Source of the DNA: an uncultured Lachnospiraceae bacterium
Lineage (GTDB): Bacteria; Bacillota; Clostridia; Lachnospirales; Lachnospiraceae
DNA length: 64,000 nucleotides
Assembly: GCA_900554415.1 (NCBI GenBank)
Contig: USGU01000006.1
Location: forward strand, 1 to 64,000
Direction of reading: 5' to 3'
Part shown: one piece after another, positions 34,628 through 43,443 of the stretch
Layout: each line of letters starts with the position of its first letter
Position numbering within the stretch: the first letter of the stretch is position 1
Made by a program: the position numbers and the translations under genes
Notes under the pieces: generated by a model
What the model was told of the DNA's origin: nothing
What the model saw: the letters and a program-made list of their open reading frames with translations, nothing else
Database searches by the model: none

Positions 34628-34759
34628 ACCTAATTCCTCCATAGATTTTGTATTCCGACTCTCTCGGTGTTGGGATTTATCGTTGTTCTTTATTCCCTGC
34701 AACCAGTAAAAAAGGGTATAAATAAAACACCGTTCGTATTGAACGATGTTTCTTTACAA

Positions 34760-35032
34760 CTATTGCCTGCTATTTAATTGGTCCATTACTTTCTTTTTTC
34801 TCTCACAAAGCAATTGACATAACTCAGCATTACCCTGCGCTCTCGCTTTGTCTATCAGCTTCTGCAAATGTTTAATCTCTGTGTTCATGTAGCACACATG
34901 ATGCCTGTTTTTGCAATACGGGCATAGATAATACAGCTCAATTAAGCCATCCTCTTCTTTATGTTCTAACACCATCTTACTGGTAGGAGAAAACTCTTTC
35001 CCACACGTACAGATGATTTTTAAATCACTCAT
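34760..35032 (-). CDS. Small zinc-ribbon-like phage protein
   Basis: 90 residues with cysteine pairs CTCG and CPYCKNRHHVC, a likely zinc site, followed by a helical tail. Sits between the head morphogenesis and scaffold genes, where Firmicutes phages often carry small accessory genes. Function unknown. Confidence 0.6.
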   Translation of the reverse strand: MSDLKIICTCGKEFSPTSKMVLEHKEEDGLIELYYLCPYCKNRHHVCYMNTEIKHLQKLIDKARAQGNAELCQLLCERKKKVMDQLNSRQ

Positions 35033-35090
35033 GGATATTGCCTCCTAAATTGAATATAGAAATACCATCAGCATTTATTTACTGATGGCA

Positions 35091-35222
35091 TTAATCCTCA
35101 TCATCTTCTACATCACTCCAGTCATCCTCGTCACCCTCATCCAAAACGAAAAGTGTGTCTTCCGGATAATCATCAAATGTTTTTCCTGGTGGTATTTCTG
35201 ATATTTTCACCATTTTACTCAT
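35091..35222 (-). CDS. 43-residue acidic phage protein
   Basis: Starts MSKMVKISEIPPGKTFDDYP and ends in a very acidic tail (DEGDEDDWSDVEDDED). GGAGAAAATAA precedes the ATG. No homologue recognised. Terminator-like hairpins with TAAT lie on both sides (about 35068-35090 and 35242-35270). Confidence 0.55.
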   Translation of the reverse strand: MSKMVKISEIPPGKTFDDYPEDTLFVLDEGDEDDWSDVEDDED

Positions 35223-35241
35223 TTATTTTCTCCTCAAAAAA

Positions 35242-35270
35242 ATGCCACCGGCTATTACGGCTGGTGACAT
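35242..35270 (-). terminator. Hairpin terminator in the head region
   Basis: On the minus strand CACCAGCCG-TAATA-GCCGGTG followed by GCATTTTTTT. It lies after the 37-residue gene and before the 43-residue gene; some read-through must occur to reach the capsid genes. Confidence 0.55.
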
Positions 35271-35383
35271 TAATCGTTTTCTTTCGCATACTCCTCAAGT
35301 GCTTTTTTCATTTCTTCCGTAAATTCACTTTCTTTGATACATCCAGCATCGTCCTGAACCAAATACTCTTTTCTATCCATCAT
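35270..35383 (-). CDS. 37-residue phage protein
   Basis: Starts MMDRKEYLVQDDAGCIKESE and ends KKALEEYAKEND. ATG overlaps the TGA of the head morphogenesis gene by one base, and GAGGAGATTG precedes it. Unknown function. Confidence 0.55.
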   Translation of the reverse strand: MMDRKEYLVQDDAGCIKESEFTEEMKKALEEYAKEND

Positions 35384-36831
35384 CACAATCTCCTCATATC
35401 AAATAGTTTTCCATGTTCTTTATTATTTTTGTCATACAAAATTTTTGTTGCCAAAGCTTTGGCTGAATCTTCGTCAAAGTTTTTTCTAAAATCATTATAT
35501 GCTTTATTGTAAATTTCTTCAACCACTTTTTCGGCAGATATTATGGCATATAGATCCCCATCGTGACATGCTATCAATGACATGGCAATTTTATCATTTT
35601 TTGCAAATGATATAATGTCTCCCCCTGAAGGTCGAACATTTAGTGAATGATTGTGTATTAAGATTATTGTACCTTTATTTTGCTCTATTTTATCATATTC
35701 CTCATCATTAAAGGATGTTTTTAAAATCATTCCATCACGATTATAGTTATCGACAATAAATTTTCCGCTTCTATAATCCACGGCAACCATATGTTCCATC
35801 GGCTTACCATCGCAATGTTCTAGGAGACTACAGCACTGTTTATAAATCTCGCTTTTAGTATTCTTTGATATCGGAAGTTTATATATTTTATCATGATACG
35901 CTTTAGAATTTATAAGTTTCCTATTTACCGAATAGCCATTATGTATATCTTTTCTAGAGACCATTGCCTGATTATTACTTAAGTAATCTCCATCCTCAAG
36001 TGCAGCACCTCCAACTTTGTCAACATACGGTATTATCGTACATCTGCAATTCGGATGAAATGGAAGAACCGGGCATTTATCAATGGGATATATCTTCTCA
36101 TGATATTTTCCACACTCGGAGCAGGTTCTTTCATCCAGTGCTGCTATAATCTGCACCTTGTCAATGCCACTGTCCTTATATCTCATAAGTGCTGCCTGAT
36201 TCATATAATGCATAGATTCTGTTCGCACTAGCCTTAGGGACTCATTGAAGCCTTTTCCCATAACATTGTTAAGATTTACAGCCACTTGTGTTACAGACTG
36301 CCCTGTCTGCAATCCATATGTAAGTACTGCATTCAAAGCTCTTTCCAGCTTTTGCATTTGTCCTATGGTTTCCTTCGACCCCCATAATCGCGCAGAGAAA
36401 TTACTTCCTCTCCATGGCTCTTTGAGCACAGTGTTCATGACCTTTTTGTTTGGCATTGCAAATTCTTCTGCATTAATAGTTTCTCCGGTAATCTGATTTA
36501 CATCCTTGAAAGCCTCTTGCATGTTCTCGGTAGCCAGATTTTCCGTATCGTTTCCGAGCTGTTCTATTATTTCATGGTATTTTTGTTCCAATTTCTGCAG
36601 ATGTTTTTCTCTGTACATATCTGTTCTCGATAAAACACCATCTTTACCGTATTTTTCAGCCAGTTCATACAGTTCATCCCGTATATTCTTACTGGCGGTC
36701 TGAAAGACATTCAGTAATTCGCGATTCCTGTATTCCAGATTGTTATATTCTTTCCAGATATTATTTGCTATGCGGGTTTCCCACCATTTCTGATTTTTGC
36801 TCAGACTAGAGTCTTTACTCATCATCATCAC
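35383..36831 (-). CDS. Mu-F-type head morphogenesis protein fused to a JAB/RadC-like domain
   Basis: 482 residues. N-terminal two thirds: phage Mu F-like minor head protein (SVTQVAVNLNNVMGKG; RTESMHYMNQAALMRYKDSG; ALDERTCSECGKYHEKIYPID; FHPNCRCTIIPY). Residues about 330-450 resemble the JAB/MPN (RadC) metallopeptidase fold: EHMVAVDYRSGKFI, then GTIILIHNHSLNVRPSGGDI, which keeps H-x-H ... S-x-x-D with one residue fewer between His and Ser than usual. The added domain may be an injected effector or a maturation peptidase (inference). Confidence 0.8.
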   Translation of the reverse strand: MMMMSKDSSLSKNQKWWETRIANNIWKEYNNLEYRNRELLNVFQTASKNIRDELYELAEKYGKDGVLSRTDMYREKHLQKLEQKYHEIIEQLGNDTENLATENMQEAFKDVNQITGETINAEEFAMPNKKVMNTVLKEPWRGSNFSARLWGSKETIGQMQKLERALNAVLTYGLQTGQSVTQVAVNLNNVMGKGFNESLRLVRTESMHYMNQAALMRYKDSGIDKVQIIAALDERTCSECGKYHEKIYPIDKCPVLPFHPNCRCTIIPYVDKVGGAALEDGDYLSNNQAMVSRKDIHNGYSVNRKLINSKAYHDKIYKLPISKNTKSEIYKQCCSLLEHCDGKPMEHMVAVDYRSGKFIVDNYNRDGMILKTSFNDEEYDKIEQNKGTIILIHNHSLNVRPSGGDIISFAKNDKIAMSLIACHDGDLYAIISAEKVVEEIYNKAYNDFRKNFDEDSAKALATKILYDKNNKEHGKLFDMRRL

Positions 36832-38197
36832 CCTCTATAGGCACCTTATCAAACTTAGGCATATTCTGCGCTTCCTCTTCCTCCAAAAGCTTTATTTCCT
36901 CTTCTGGGTTTTCTACCCACGGATGATTTCTCACAATAGTTTTCTTAGAAATAACTCCCTGAGACTTTGAAGCAATGTCTGCCAGTTCCGTATCATTATT
37001 CACAGAAGTTCTTGTCCATGTCTGCTTAACTGTATCTGTCTTTCTCCCGTAAAACCTAAGAATAGCTTTCACAAGCCTGCTGAACGAAGGAGCGAACTCT
37101 GTTTCCATCATTCCTGCTTTTAGTTCCAAGAGGGAATACAAATACCGGAGCGCAACACCGGAGCTGTTTCCAAAATTCTGTGGATCCGGGTCAATTCCCA
37201 TCCCCTGTTCAAAAATCGCTTTCCTGGTGATTGTAAGAAATTCCTTTCTCGCTTCGACTGGTATCTCGATTGACAGAGTGGAAATACCAGATTTATCATC
37301 GGCACCATCACTGTCCACTTGCAACAACTTGGAATGTTTCATTTCCTTCAGGATTTCCAACGAGCTGCTTTCTTCGCCTCCATAATTAGTAAGGATAAAT
37401 ATAAGTTCCTGAATATCTTCTAAATCATTGATAAATCCAGAAAAAACTTTGTCATAGGAATCAATTAATTGTTTAATATCCGCTAGGTCATTCTGCATTT
37501 CATCATTGTTATTGAAGAAAATGAATGGTACTTCGCCAAAATCATGTTGATATATGTTGGTATTATCCACAAGCTGCGTATCGACATCCACAATGGTATA
37601 TCTCACATACTCTTGAATGCACATATATTCTTCGTCCTGCTTTCTGCGGAACGCACTACATTCTTTATCTGTCCATACTTCGTATACCGTATAGGTATCT
37701 CCGCTTTCTTCATCTATGTCGGTATACACCCTTAACACAGCAAGAAGCTCCTTTTCCAGATTTCGTGTCCATATCGGCACAATCTGCCTGGCATCCACTA
37801 CTGCATACTTAAATTTATTCTGTTCATTCTTCCAATAATGTAACCACCCAACAGAACAATTGGCCGCCTGCACGCATAATGCCTTGCATTTTTTTCGAAA
37901 GGAATCACCAAGTGCGTCCGTAATCAACCTGTTCGATTCCTCACTTCCAACATCAAAAAGAGGAGGACTCGTAAACATATAGGCTGCCTTTTGATTCACC
38001 AGTAATTTATAGAAATTACTAGGAATTCTGTTATCTGCATTTCTTAAAGGATTCTCACCGTTTTCCTCTTCCTTCTCCGCATACAGAATGTCATTTCTCT
38101 TCCTGTAATATCGATACGCTGTATTCGCTTTTTGTATGAAGCCTGTATTTCCAGGTACGTATTTTTCAATTAGTTTAACAGCAACTTCTAACTCCAC
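36815..38197 (-). CDS. Portal protein, SPP1 gp6 family
   Basis: 460 residues. RNDILYAEKEEENGENPLRNADNRIPSNFYKLLVNQKAAYMF and later SGVALRYLYSLLELKAGMME are typical of SPP1-type portals. Forms the dodecameric gate for DNA packaging. Its C-terminal acidic tail overlaps the next gene by 17 bases. Confidence 0.92.
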   Translation of the reverse strand: MELEVAVKLIEKYVPGNTGFIQKANTAYRYYRKRNDILYAEKEEENGENPLRNADNRIPSNFYKLLVNQKAAYMFTSPPLFDVGSEESNRLITDALGDSFRKKCKALCVQAANCSVGWLHYWKNEQNKFKYAVVDARQIVPIWTRNLEKELLAVLRVYTDIDEESGDTYTVYEVWTDKECSAFRRKQDEEYMCIQEYVRYTIVDVDTQLVDNTNIYQHDFGEVPFIFFNNNDEMQNDLADIKQLIDSYDKVFSGFINDLEDIQELIFILTNYGGEESSSLEILKEMKHSKLLQVDSDGADDKSGISTLSIEIPVEARKEFLTITRKAIFEQGMGIDPDPQNFGNSSGVALRYLYSLLELKAGMMETEFAPSFSRLVKAILRFYGRKTDTVKQTWTRTSVNNDTELADIASKSQGVISKKTIVRNHPWVENPEEEIKLLEEEEAQNMPKFDKVPIEGDDDE

Positions 38198-38208
38198 TTT
38201 TTATCACC

Positions 38209-39546
38209 TCAACTTATCTTTACACCACCACGTTTAAACAGAATCGTATAGCAGAAATATCGGACCGCATCCATTGCATGGTCATGTTGCTTAACCGGCT
38301 TATCTTCTCCTCTTTCACAAGCTTTCGCGTCCCAAATATAAGAAGCGAATTCTTTGATGGTATTCTCACAACAGGCAAGGAATATAATTTCACCATTATT
38401 CAGTTCCATACCGGTAAACCGAATGCCATCAAGCACATCATTTCTTGCTTTTTTAACCTTATACCCTCTCTTTTTAAGCAGAGCAATAAACGAAGCCGCA
38501 GCCGGGTCTACAATAATGGAAAGCGGTCTGATACCATTTAAGAACTCTTCCAAATCATTGGCATATTCATCGTCTGTCTTTTGCGTGCTTTCATCTCGTC
38601 CAGAATAATAGTACTCTCGAATGCAATACCATTTTCCATCCACTCCTTTGCTCCATAAAAGAAATACGGTAGCATTTTGCGTACCATAGTCACAACTCAC
38701 GTAATATTTTCCAATTTCAGGGACTGACATCTCTTTTACTACATGACGATTGTGCAAAAACATATCGTAGATAATGCCTTCTGCAACCGTCCATAGACCA
38801 AGGATGTATCTCTGGAAGAACACTCCTGTATATAAAGACCTGTATCTGGCTTTCACGGTTTCCGAAAGACTTAGATTATCATCCATTGTGAAATGCAGAT
38901 ACAGGATTTTCTTAAGCCCTAAGTCTTTGTTCTCTTTCCCAGCTTTCTGTTCTAATTCATCTGCTTTTTTCTTGCCAAGATATCCAATAGATTTATCTAT
39001 CCAATTAACCTTAAACCAATGATACGGTCCATCTGGGTTACAGTTGAACCAAAACTTCGAACCATCCACAGAGCATCGTCCTGTTGCCTGATTTACAAAT
39101 GACTCCGGCATCAGTGCAACTTCATCAAAAAAGACCCCTGCCAAGGTAATTCCCTGGATGAGGTCTTGCGAGCTTTCATCTTTTCCACCAAATATATAAA
39201 AATTGTTTTCTACTTCTCCTCTGGTAATAACTACCAGGTTATCAGATCTGTGGTCTGTTACCTTGTAGCCGCGACTTCTCAGCATCAGCTTCAACACAAA
39301 TAATACGTTTCGTCTGAAAGAACCAATGGTTTTTCCACACATAGCGAAATTCTGACCGTTAAACCTTGTCATGGCCCACATCACAAAGGAAAGTGACATA
39401 CTAATGGTTTTTCCAGAACGGATAGCTCCATCTGCTATGATTCCATCGTAGTCCTTTACCGGAGATGCATCACACCACCAGTTCAGTACCTTGCGCTGCT
39501 TCTCGGAGAACGGTTGAAATTTAAAAATCTGCCTAACCTTCTTCAT
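38209..39546 (-). CDS. terL: Terminase large subunit
   Basis: About 445 residues from the ATG at 39546 (MKKVRQIFKFQPF) with AGGAGAGG upstream. ATPase: Walker A GAIRSGKT and Walker B VFFDEVALMP. Nuclease: CDYGTQNATVFLLW, IIVDPAAASF, KQHDHAMDAVRYF. PBSX-type large terminase that cuts and pumps DNA into the portal. Confidence 0.95.
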   Translation of the reverse strand: MKKVRQIFKFQPFSEKQRKVLNWWCDASPVKDYDGIIADGAIRSGKTISMSLSFVMWAMTRFNGQNFAMCGKTIGSFRRNVLFVLKLMLRSRGYKVTDHRSDNLVVITRGEVENNFYIFGGKDESSQDLIQGITLAGVFFDEVALMPESFVNQATGRCSVDGSKFWFNCNPDGPYHWFKVNWIDKSIGYLGKKKADELEQKAGKENKDLGLKKILYLHFTMDDNLSLSETVKARYRSLYTGVFFQRYILGLWTVAEGIIYDMFLHNRHVVKEMSVPEIGKYYVSCDYGTQNATVFLLWSKGVDGKWYCIREYYYSGRDESTQKTDDEYANDLEEFLNGIRPLSIIVDPAAASFIALLKKRGYKVKKARNDVLDGIRFTGMELNNGEIIFLACCENTIKEFASYIWDAKACERGEDKPVKQHDHAMDAVRYFCYTILFKRGGVKIS

Positions 39547-40423
39547 CCGACCAATCCTCTCCTGCAGCGCCATTTAATGCTTCAAGGAAACCATCATCTG
39601 CAATTTCATCTTCATCATTAAGCTGCGCTTTCGCTTTCATGGATGCAATACGAACCTTTTGTTCTTCTGTAGCCATATCCATATGCTCAGCAAGCCAATC
39701 AAGTGCTTTCATCTTATCAAGAAGTTTTATGCTCGCCCCATCTCTTCCTTGCTTCACCTCAGATATCAGTGTTCCATCGATGTTTGTGCTCTCCTTGAAT
39801 CTAACTGTATTTATAACCTTGGTAAGTGTTTTTTTCTTTCCAGTTTTTTCATCTTTTATCTGTGCAGGACCATACATTGTCATAACCGGCACCTCTTCCG
39901 TACCGAATGTGACATAATCTGTAATATCAGAAAAGGCAATATCCATATATTTTTGAAACACATCCTCTTCTGTAAAATACTCGCGATTTAGACGGTTCTG
40001 TTTGAGCTGTTGGATTTCGCTTTTTATTCCATCATTTTCCATCATTCGGTACGCGTTCGATGCTGCTGTCTCATAGCTACAATCATATGCTTTCTGATAC
40101 GCTTTGGTAGCATTAAAGTAGCGCACATAATATATGCAAAAAAGCCTTTGTTTCTCAGTCAAATCAGGATTTCCCATTACCTGATCAACTTCTTCCACAA
40201 AGACTTCTTTTACTTCTTTTTTCTCTTCTTTTTTTGTATGCACACTTTTTTGATTTTGTGTGCACACCTTTTTCTCATCTTTAGACCACTTATATCTGGT
40301 CTTCCATGACTTTACTGTATTTATAGTTACACCGTACTTATCAGCAATTTCTTTATACTTCATGCCGGCACAATAATCTTTGTAGGCTAACTCATAATTC
40401 TGCTTTGTTTCTTCATTCGCCAC
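39533..40423 (-). CDS. terS: Terminase small subunit
   Basis: About 296 residues from a GTG at 40423 (ANEETKQNY) after GAGGTGGTGA. N-terminal helix-turn-helix KYKEIADKYGVTINTVKSWKTRYKW (DNA-recognition) and a central Terminase_2 domain LTEKQRLFCIYYVRYFNATKAYQKAY. Overlaps terL by 14 bases. Recognises the packaging site, which probably lies nearby. Confidence 0.92.
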   Translation of the reverse strand: MANEETKQNYELAYKDYCAGMKYKEIADKYGVTINTVKSWKTRYKWSKDEKKVCTQNQKSVHTKKEEKKEVKEVFVEEVDQVMGNPDLTEKQRLFCIYYVRYFNATKAYQKAYDCSYETAASNAYRMMENDGIKSEIQQLKQNRLNREYFTEEDVFQKYMDIAFSDITDYVTFGTEEVPVMTMYGPAQIKDEKTGKKKTLTKVINTVRFKESTNIDGTLISEVKQGRDGASIKLLDKMKALDWLAEHMDMATEEQKVRIASMKAKAQLNDEDEIADDGFLEALNGAAGEDWSDEEG

Positions 40424-40454
40424 GTCACCACCTCTCATCTCGCTCAGAAATATC

Positions 40455-41108
40455 TTAAAAATTTGTTTTCAGCTTATGCGAAAATTGTAATTTTGCAAGT
40501 TCTGACAACTTATCTCTTTCATCCCCTAAAGCGTTTGTAAATATTTGCCCTTTATAATCCCTTAAATACATATACAATTCCAGAAGATTGTCTTGCAATT
40601 CATCTTCTTCGATCATCTGAAACTCATATCTATCTATTGCTCTTTTGGAACTTTCTATTTTCGAAAACAACTCAATCAACATATCAATTATGTAATCAAG
40701 TTGTTTCTCGATTTTGGATTCTTTGCGAAAAAATTGCAATTCCTTAGGTTCTAAATGAATATGCGCATTCATAATCTGATAAATATTATCTATAATCCTT
40801 GTCTCGTACTCTAAATTTGAGTAACCCCCTTGAAACAAATAATATATTGGAATTATTTCTAAAATCAATCCACTAAGGAAAGAAACCTCTACCGTTAACA
40901 ATCGCTGCCTTTCAACTCTATAATTAATAATTGCAACAATAAGTGACAAAAACGCACCTGTAAAAATACCAATAAGGCAGTTTACTACAAAATCTGCATT
41001 CAGAAATAAATTTTTAATTGTAGAACAATATGTAATCACTGCTGCCATCGTTAAAGATACTACCGCAATACATGCGGTTATGTATATTGCATTTCTATTT
41101 TCTCTCAT
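40455..41108 (-). CDS. Cargo gene: two-helix membrane protein, unknown
   Basis: 217 residues. Two N-terminal membrane helices (IYITACIAVVSLTMAAVITYC; FVVNCLIGIFTGAFLSLIVAIINY), then a cytosolic helical region of about 150 residues rich in Glu/Lys. Not recognised. AAAGGAGAG precedes the ATG. It is the third gene of an AT-rich cassette between the late regulator and terS, a position where phages carry lysogenic-conversion or defence genes. Confidence 0.75.
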   Translation of the reverse strand: MRENRNAIYITACIAVVSLTMAAVITYCSTIKNLFLNADFVVNCLIGIFTGAFLSLIVAIINYRVERQRLLTVEVSFLSGLILEIIPIYYLFQGGYSNLEYETRIIDNIYQIMNAHIHLEPKELQFFRKESKIEKQLDYIIDMLIELFSKIESSKRAIDRYEFQMIEEDELQDNLLELYMYLRDYKGQIFTNALGDERDKLSELAKLQFSHKLKTNF

Positions 41109-41145
41109 TCTCTATCTCTCCTTTTGTGAAATTAATTATTAGAAA

Positions 41146-41163
41146 AGACACCCGAAGGTGTCT
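41146..41163 (-). terminator. Terminator with C(UUCG)G loop inside the cargo cassette
   Basis: AGACACC-TTCG-GGTGTCT followed by TTTTC on the minus strand. The UUCG tetraloop closed by C-G is exceptionally stable. It lies after the second cargo gene and 38 bp before the third. Confidence 0.7.
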
Positions 41164-41172
41164 CTTTAAAAT

Positions 41173-41892
41173 CTATTTATTATATTGTCTTTTTATATAT
41201 TCAATTATCTCTTTTTTATTATCGACATTTCCTTCGTCTACAAATCTTAACATATCATCTATCACTTCTTCGTTTGTACATTCACAGACATTACTTAATG
41301 TTGATAAAACATAATCAATCTTTACTTCATTTGCCACATCGGATATCGTTTTACCCTGTGCATCAATTTGATTATACGTACACTTTATCTTGTACAATTT
41401 TATACAATTCTTTACCAATGCAACTGTATATAATATTATAAATACAATATGATATATCTCCAAAAACATAATGAGATAAAAAATTTCTTTTATCACTAAG
41501 GTAGCATTGCTACATATTACGAAATATAACGCAATAAGGATAATACACTGGATAGCAATATTGGCCGCTAAAAAAACGTAACTTCTTAAAATATCACTGA
41601 TTTTCCCTTTCCCATTATACTGCTCAATAAGCAATGATTCTTTTACAGAGAACATACTGACTACTATTGCAATTCCGCTCAAAGAAAAACCTAATAACCC
41701 AATAAATGCATTCAGAATATTTGTTGAAAGATTTCCAACTGCACTCTCGTAAACCTTGAATTCTTCATAAAAATTATTAAAAACACTTGTCACCACAAAA
41801 AGCAGAGTAACAATAAGAGATGCTAATACTTCCCATTCTTTTAAATTAATCAAGTCGTATATTTTTTTATGCTTTTCATAATCATTTTTCAT
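41173..41892 (-). CDS. Cargo gene: multi-helix membrane protein, unknown
   Basis: About 239 residues from the ATG at 41892 (MKNDYEKHKKIY), four bases after the stop of the upstream gene. Four hydrophobic helices (LASLIVTLLFVVTSVF; ILNAFIGLLGFSLSGIAIVVSMF; YVFLAANIAIQCIILIALYFV; EIFYLIMFLEIYHIVFIILYTVAL) and a C-terminal cytosolic tail of about 80 residues. Not recognised. Tight spacing to the soluble partner gene suggests a two-component membrane system. Confidence 0.75.
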   Translation of the reverse strand: MKNDYEKHKKIYDLINLKEWEVLASLIVTLLFVVTSVFNNFYEEFKVYESAVGNLSTNILNAFIGLLGFSLSGIAIVVSMFSVKESLLIEQYNGKGKISDILRSYVFLAANIAIQCIILIALYFVICSNATLVIKEIFYLIMFLEIYHIVFIILYTVALVKNCIKLYKIKCTYNQIDAQGKTISDVANEVKIDYVLSTLSNVCECTNEEVIDDMLRFVDEGNVDNKKEIIEYIKRQYNK

Positions 41893-41896
41893 TTTC

Positions 41897-42820
41897 CTAA
41901 TCCCCAAAATCATGTCCAATAATTACATCCCGGCAAGCATCTACGAATTCTTCTATCTTGCTTATGTATCGCTTTACTGGCTTATGATCTTCAGTGCTCC
42001 TTGTCACTCCATCTCTTCCAGTTGCTTCAACCTTTGCGTATCCATTTCTCGTTGCTTTATCTGCTGGGACATCTTTTTGTAAGGTATCTATTTCATTAAT
42101 AGCATTGCTTACAAGTTTGGAATCCAAATTAAGTCCAAGTCTGCTTGAAGATGTGAATATAATACTCTTTTGTGAGACATTCGCCTCTTCAAACTCATCT
42201 AACTTATCACTTCCATTTTGCTGTATAGAATTTAATATTTCTGTGTCCGGATTAATAGGCTTTAATATTATATTCAATCTTTCTATTCCATTAATCCTTT
42301 TTAATTCATTTCGCAAATCATTGATATTTATTCCTTTTGTATACATATCTACATCAAAAACATAATCCTTTTCAGCCAACCTCGCAGCATTGTTCAACAT
42401 TTGTGCAAATATTTCAAGAAATTTTTTATAACCAAATCTTTGACTTGTATTATACCCAACCATCTCATTAAATACATCAAAGTAAAATTCAATGGCATCT
42501 GTATTTTTTATCGACTTATTTTCCAACTCTTGAGTCATAGGATTTTTCACTTTGTAATTCAGTCTGGATTCTTTATCCAATCTTCCTCTGATATATGTAT
42601 CCGTTTTTTCTCTTATATACACACTGTAATGCACTGCATTGCTGTGCACATTACCATCTTCTCCTATATATGGATTTTCTTCATCATAATACATTCCATG
42701 TTGAAAATATCCCAAAATATCTAACATTATATCTCTCATTTGTAATTCGTTGGAATACACTTTATAGATATGTTCTGAAACTAAATTAATTTTCCCAAAA
42801 TACACTGTAATATCATTCAT
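41897..42820 (-). CDS. Cargo gene: soluble protein, tentatively DUF4747-like
   Basis: About 307 residues from the ATG at 42820 (MNDITVYFGKINLV) with GGGGGAACAGAG before it. Regions: a central conserved DAIEFYFDVFNEMVGYNTSQRFGYKKFLEIF and a C-terminal NGYAKVEATGRDGVTRSTEDHKP. The pattern reminds me of DUF4747 proteins, which have no described function that I can name. First gene of the cargo cassette, with its own promoter at 42860-42888. Confidence 0.7.
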   Translation of the reverse strand: MNDITVYFGKINLVSEHIYKVYSNELQMRDIMLDILGYFQHGMYYDEENPYIGEDGNVHSNAVHYSVYIREKTDTYIRGRLDKESRLNYKVKNPMTQELENKSIKNTDAIEFYFDVFNEMVGYNTSQRFGYKKFLEIFAQMLNNAARLAEKDYVFDVDMYTKGININDLRNELKRINGIERLNIILKPINPDTEILNSIQQNGSDKLDEFEEANVSQKSIIFTSSSRLGLNLDSKLVSNAINEIDTLQKDVPADKATRNGYAKVEATGRDGVTRSTEDHKPVKRYISKIEEFVDACRDVIIGHDFGD

Positions 42821-42859
42821 CTCTGTTCCCCCACACATACTCAATAAATACCTATCTCC

Positions 42860-42888
42860 ATAATATCTCACTTTTCGACATTACGCAA
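42860..42888 (-). promoter_or_regulatory. Promoter of the cargo cassette
   Basis: Minus strand TTGCGT (42883-42888), 17-bp spacer, TATTAT (42860-42865). The spacer contains TGTCGAA (42874-42880), a single perfect 0A-box core; one such match in 40 kb may be chance. Confidence 0.55.
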
Positions 42889-42890
42889 CG

Positions 42891-42916
42891 AAAAAGACAG
42901 TCATTTTCAGACTGCC
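42891..42916 (-). terminator. Terminator downstream of the late regulator
   Basis: GGCAGTC-TGAAAAT-GACTGTC followed by TTTTTC on the minus strand. It lies only about 12-20 bp after a TATAAT (42935-42940) whose -35 region is poor, giving a promoter-terminator arrangement. Confidence 0.7.
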
Positions 42917-43026
42917 TTTCCAGGTATTTTTCAAATTATAAGGAAGGATAAAAGAGAAGTTGAATGGGAGAACGCTTCTTGCTTTTTTCCTATCATAATC
43001 ATAACATATGCAAATTATTAATATTA

Positions 43027-43443
43027 TTAATCTTCCAACGTATCTCCGATTATTTGAGCAATTCTTCCTTGCGTATATCCCAGACTCTTTCCAACATCTT
43101 CCTGCGTCATCCCATCCAGATACACCATCTCAAAAATGTCCTTTTCCATCCCTTCTGGCAAATTACCAATAAACTCCTCTACTGCATCAATGTCCGCTTC
43201 TAGCTGCTTCTTCCTTTTTTCTTTCTCCAAAATCCTCCGTTCCAGTTTATCAGATGCCTTTGGTTCCGATGCCTTTACAGTCAAATGACCTTCTGTATAT
43301 GGGAAATCATCACTCGACTTCTGCACCTTTATAGAAACTTCTGGAATTTCAGAACGCTTTTCTTCCAGCTTAGCAATAGCTCTCTCAATAACAGATAGTG
43401 TTTTCTTATTCCTTTTGTAGTTATCGCACTTTTCTTTTAGCAC
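43027..43443 (-). CDS. Sigma-70 region-4-like phage late transcription regulator
   Basis: 138 residues. N-terminal coiled coil (NKKTLSVIERAIAKLEEKR), then a C-terminal region-4-like helix-turn-helix: MEKDIFEMVYLDGMTQEDVGKSLGYTQGRIAQII. Proteins of this ArpU/RinA-like class control late gene expression in Firmicutes phages. It is the last early gene, just upstream of the late block. Confidence 0.8.
   Translation of the reverse strand: MLKEKCDNYKRNKKTLSVIERAIAKLEEKRSEIPEVSIKVQKSSDDFPYTEGHLTVKASEPKASDKLERRILEKEKRKKQLEADIDAVEEFIGNLPEGMEKDIFEMVYLDGMTQEDVGKSLGYTQGRIAQIIGDTLED

Noticed and set aside
42874..42880. Single perfect TGTCGAA box in the cargo promoter
   Set aside because: One heptamer on either strand is expected several times by chance in 40 kb and it is not part of a phased array; mentioned with the promoter only.
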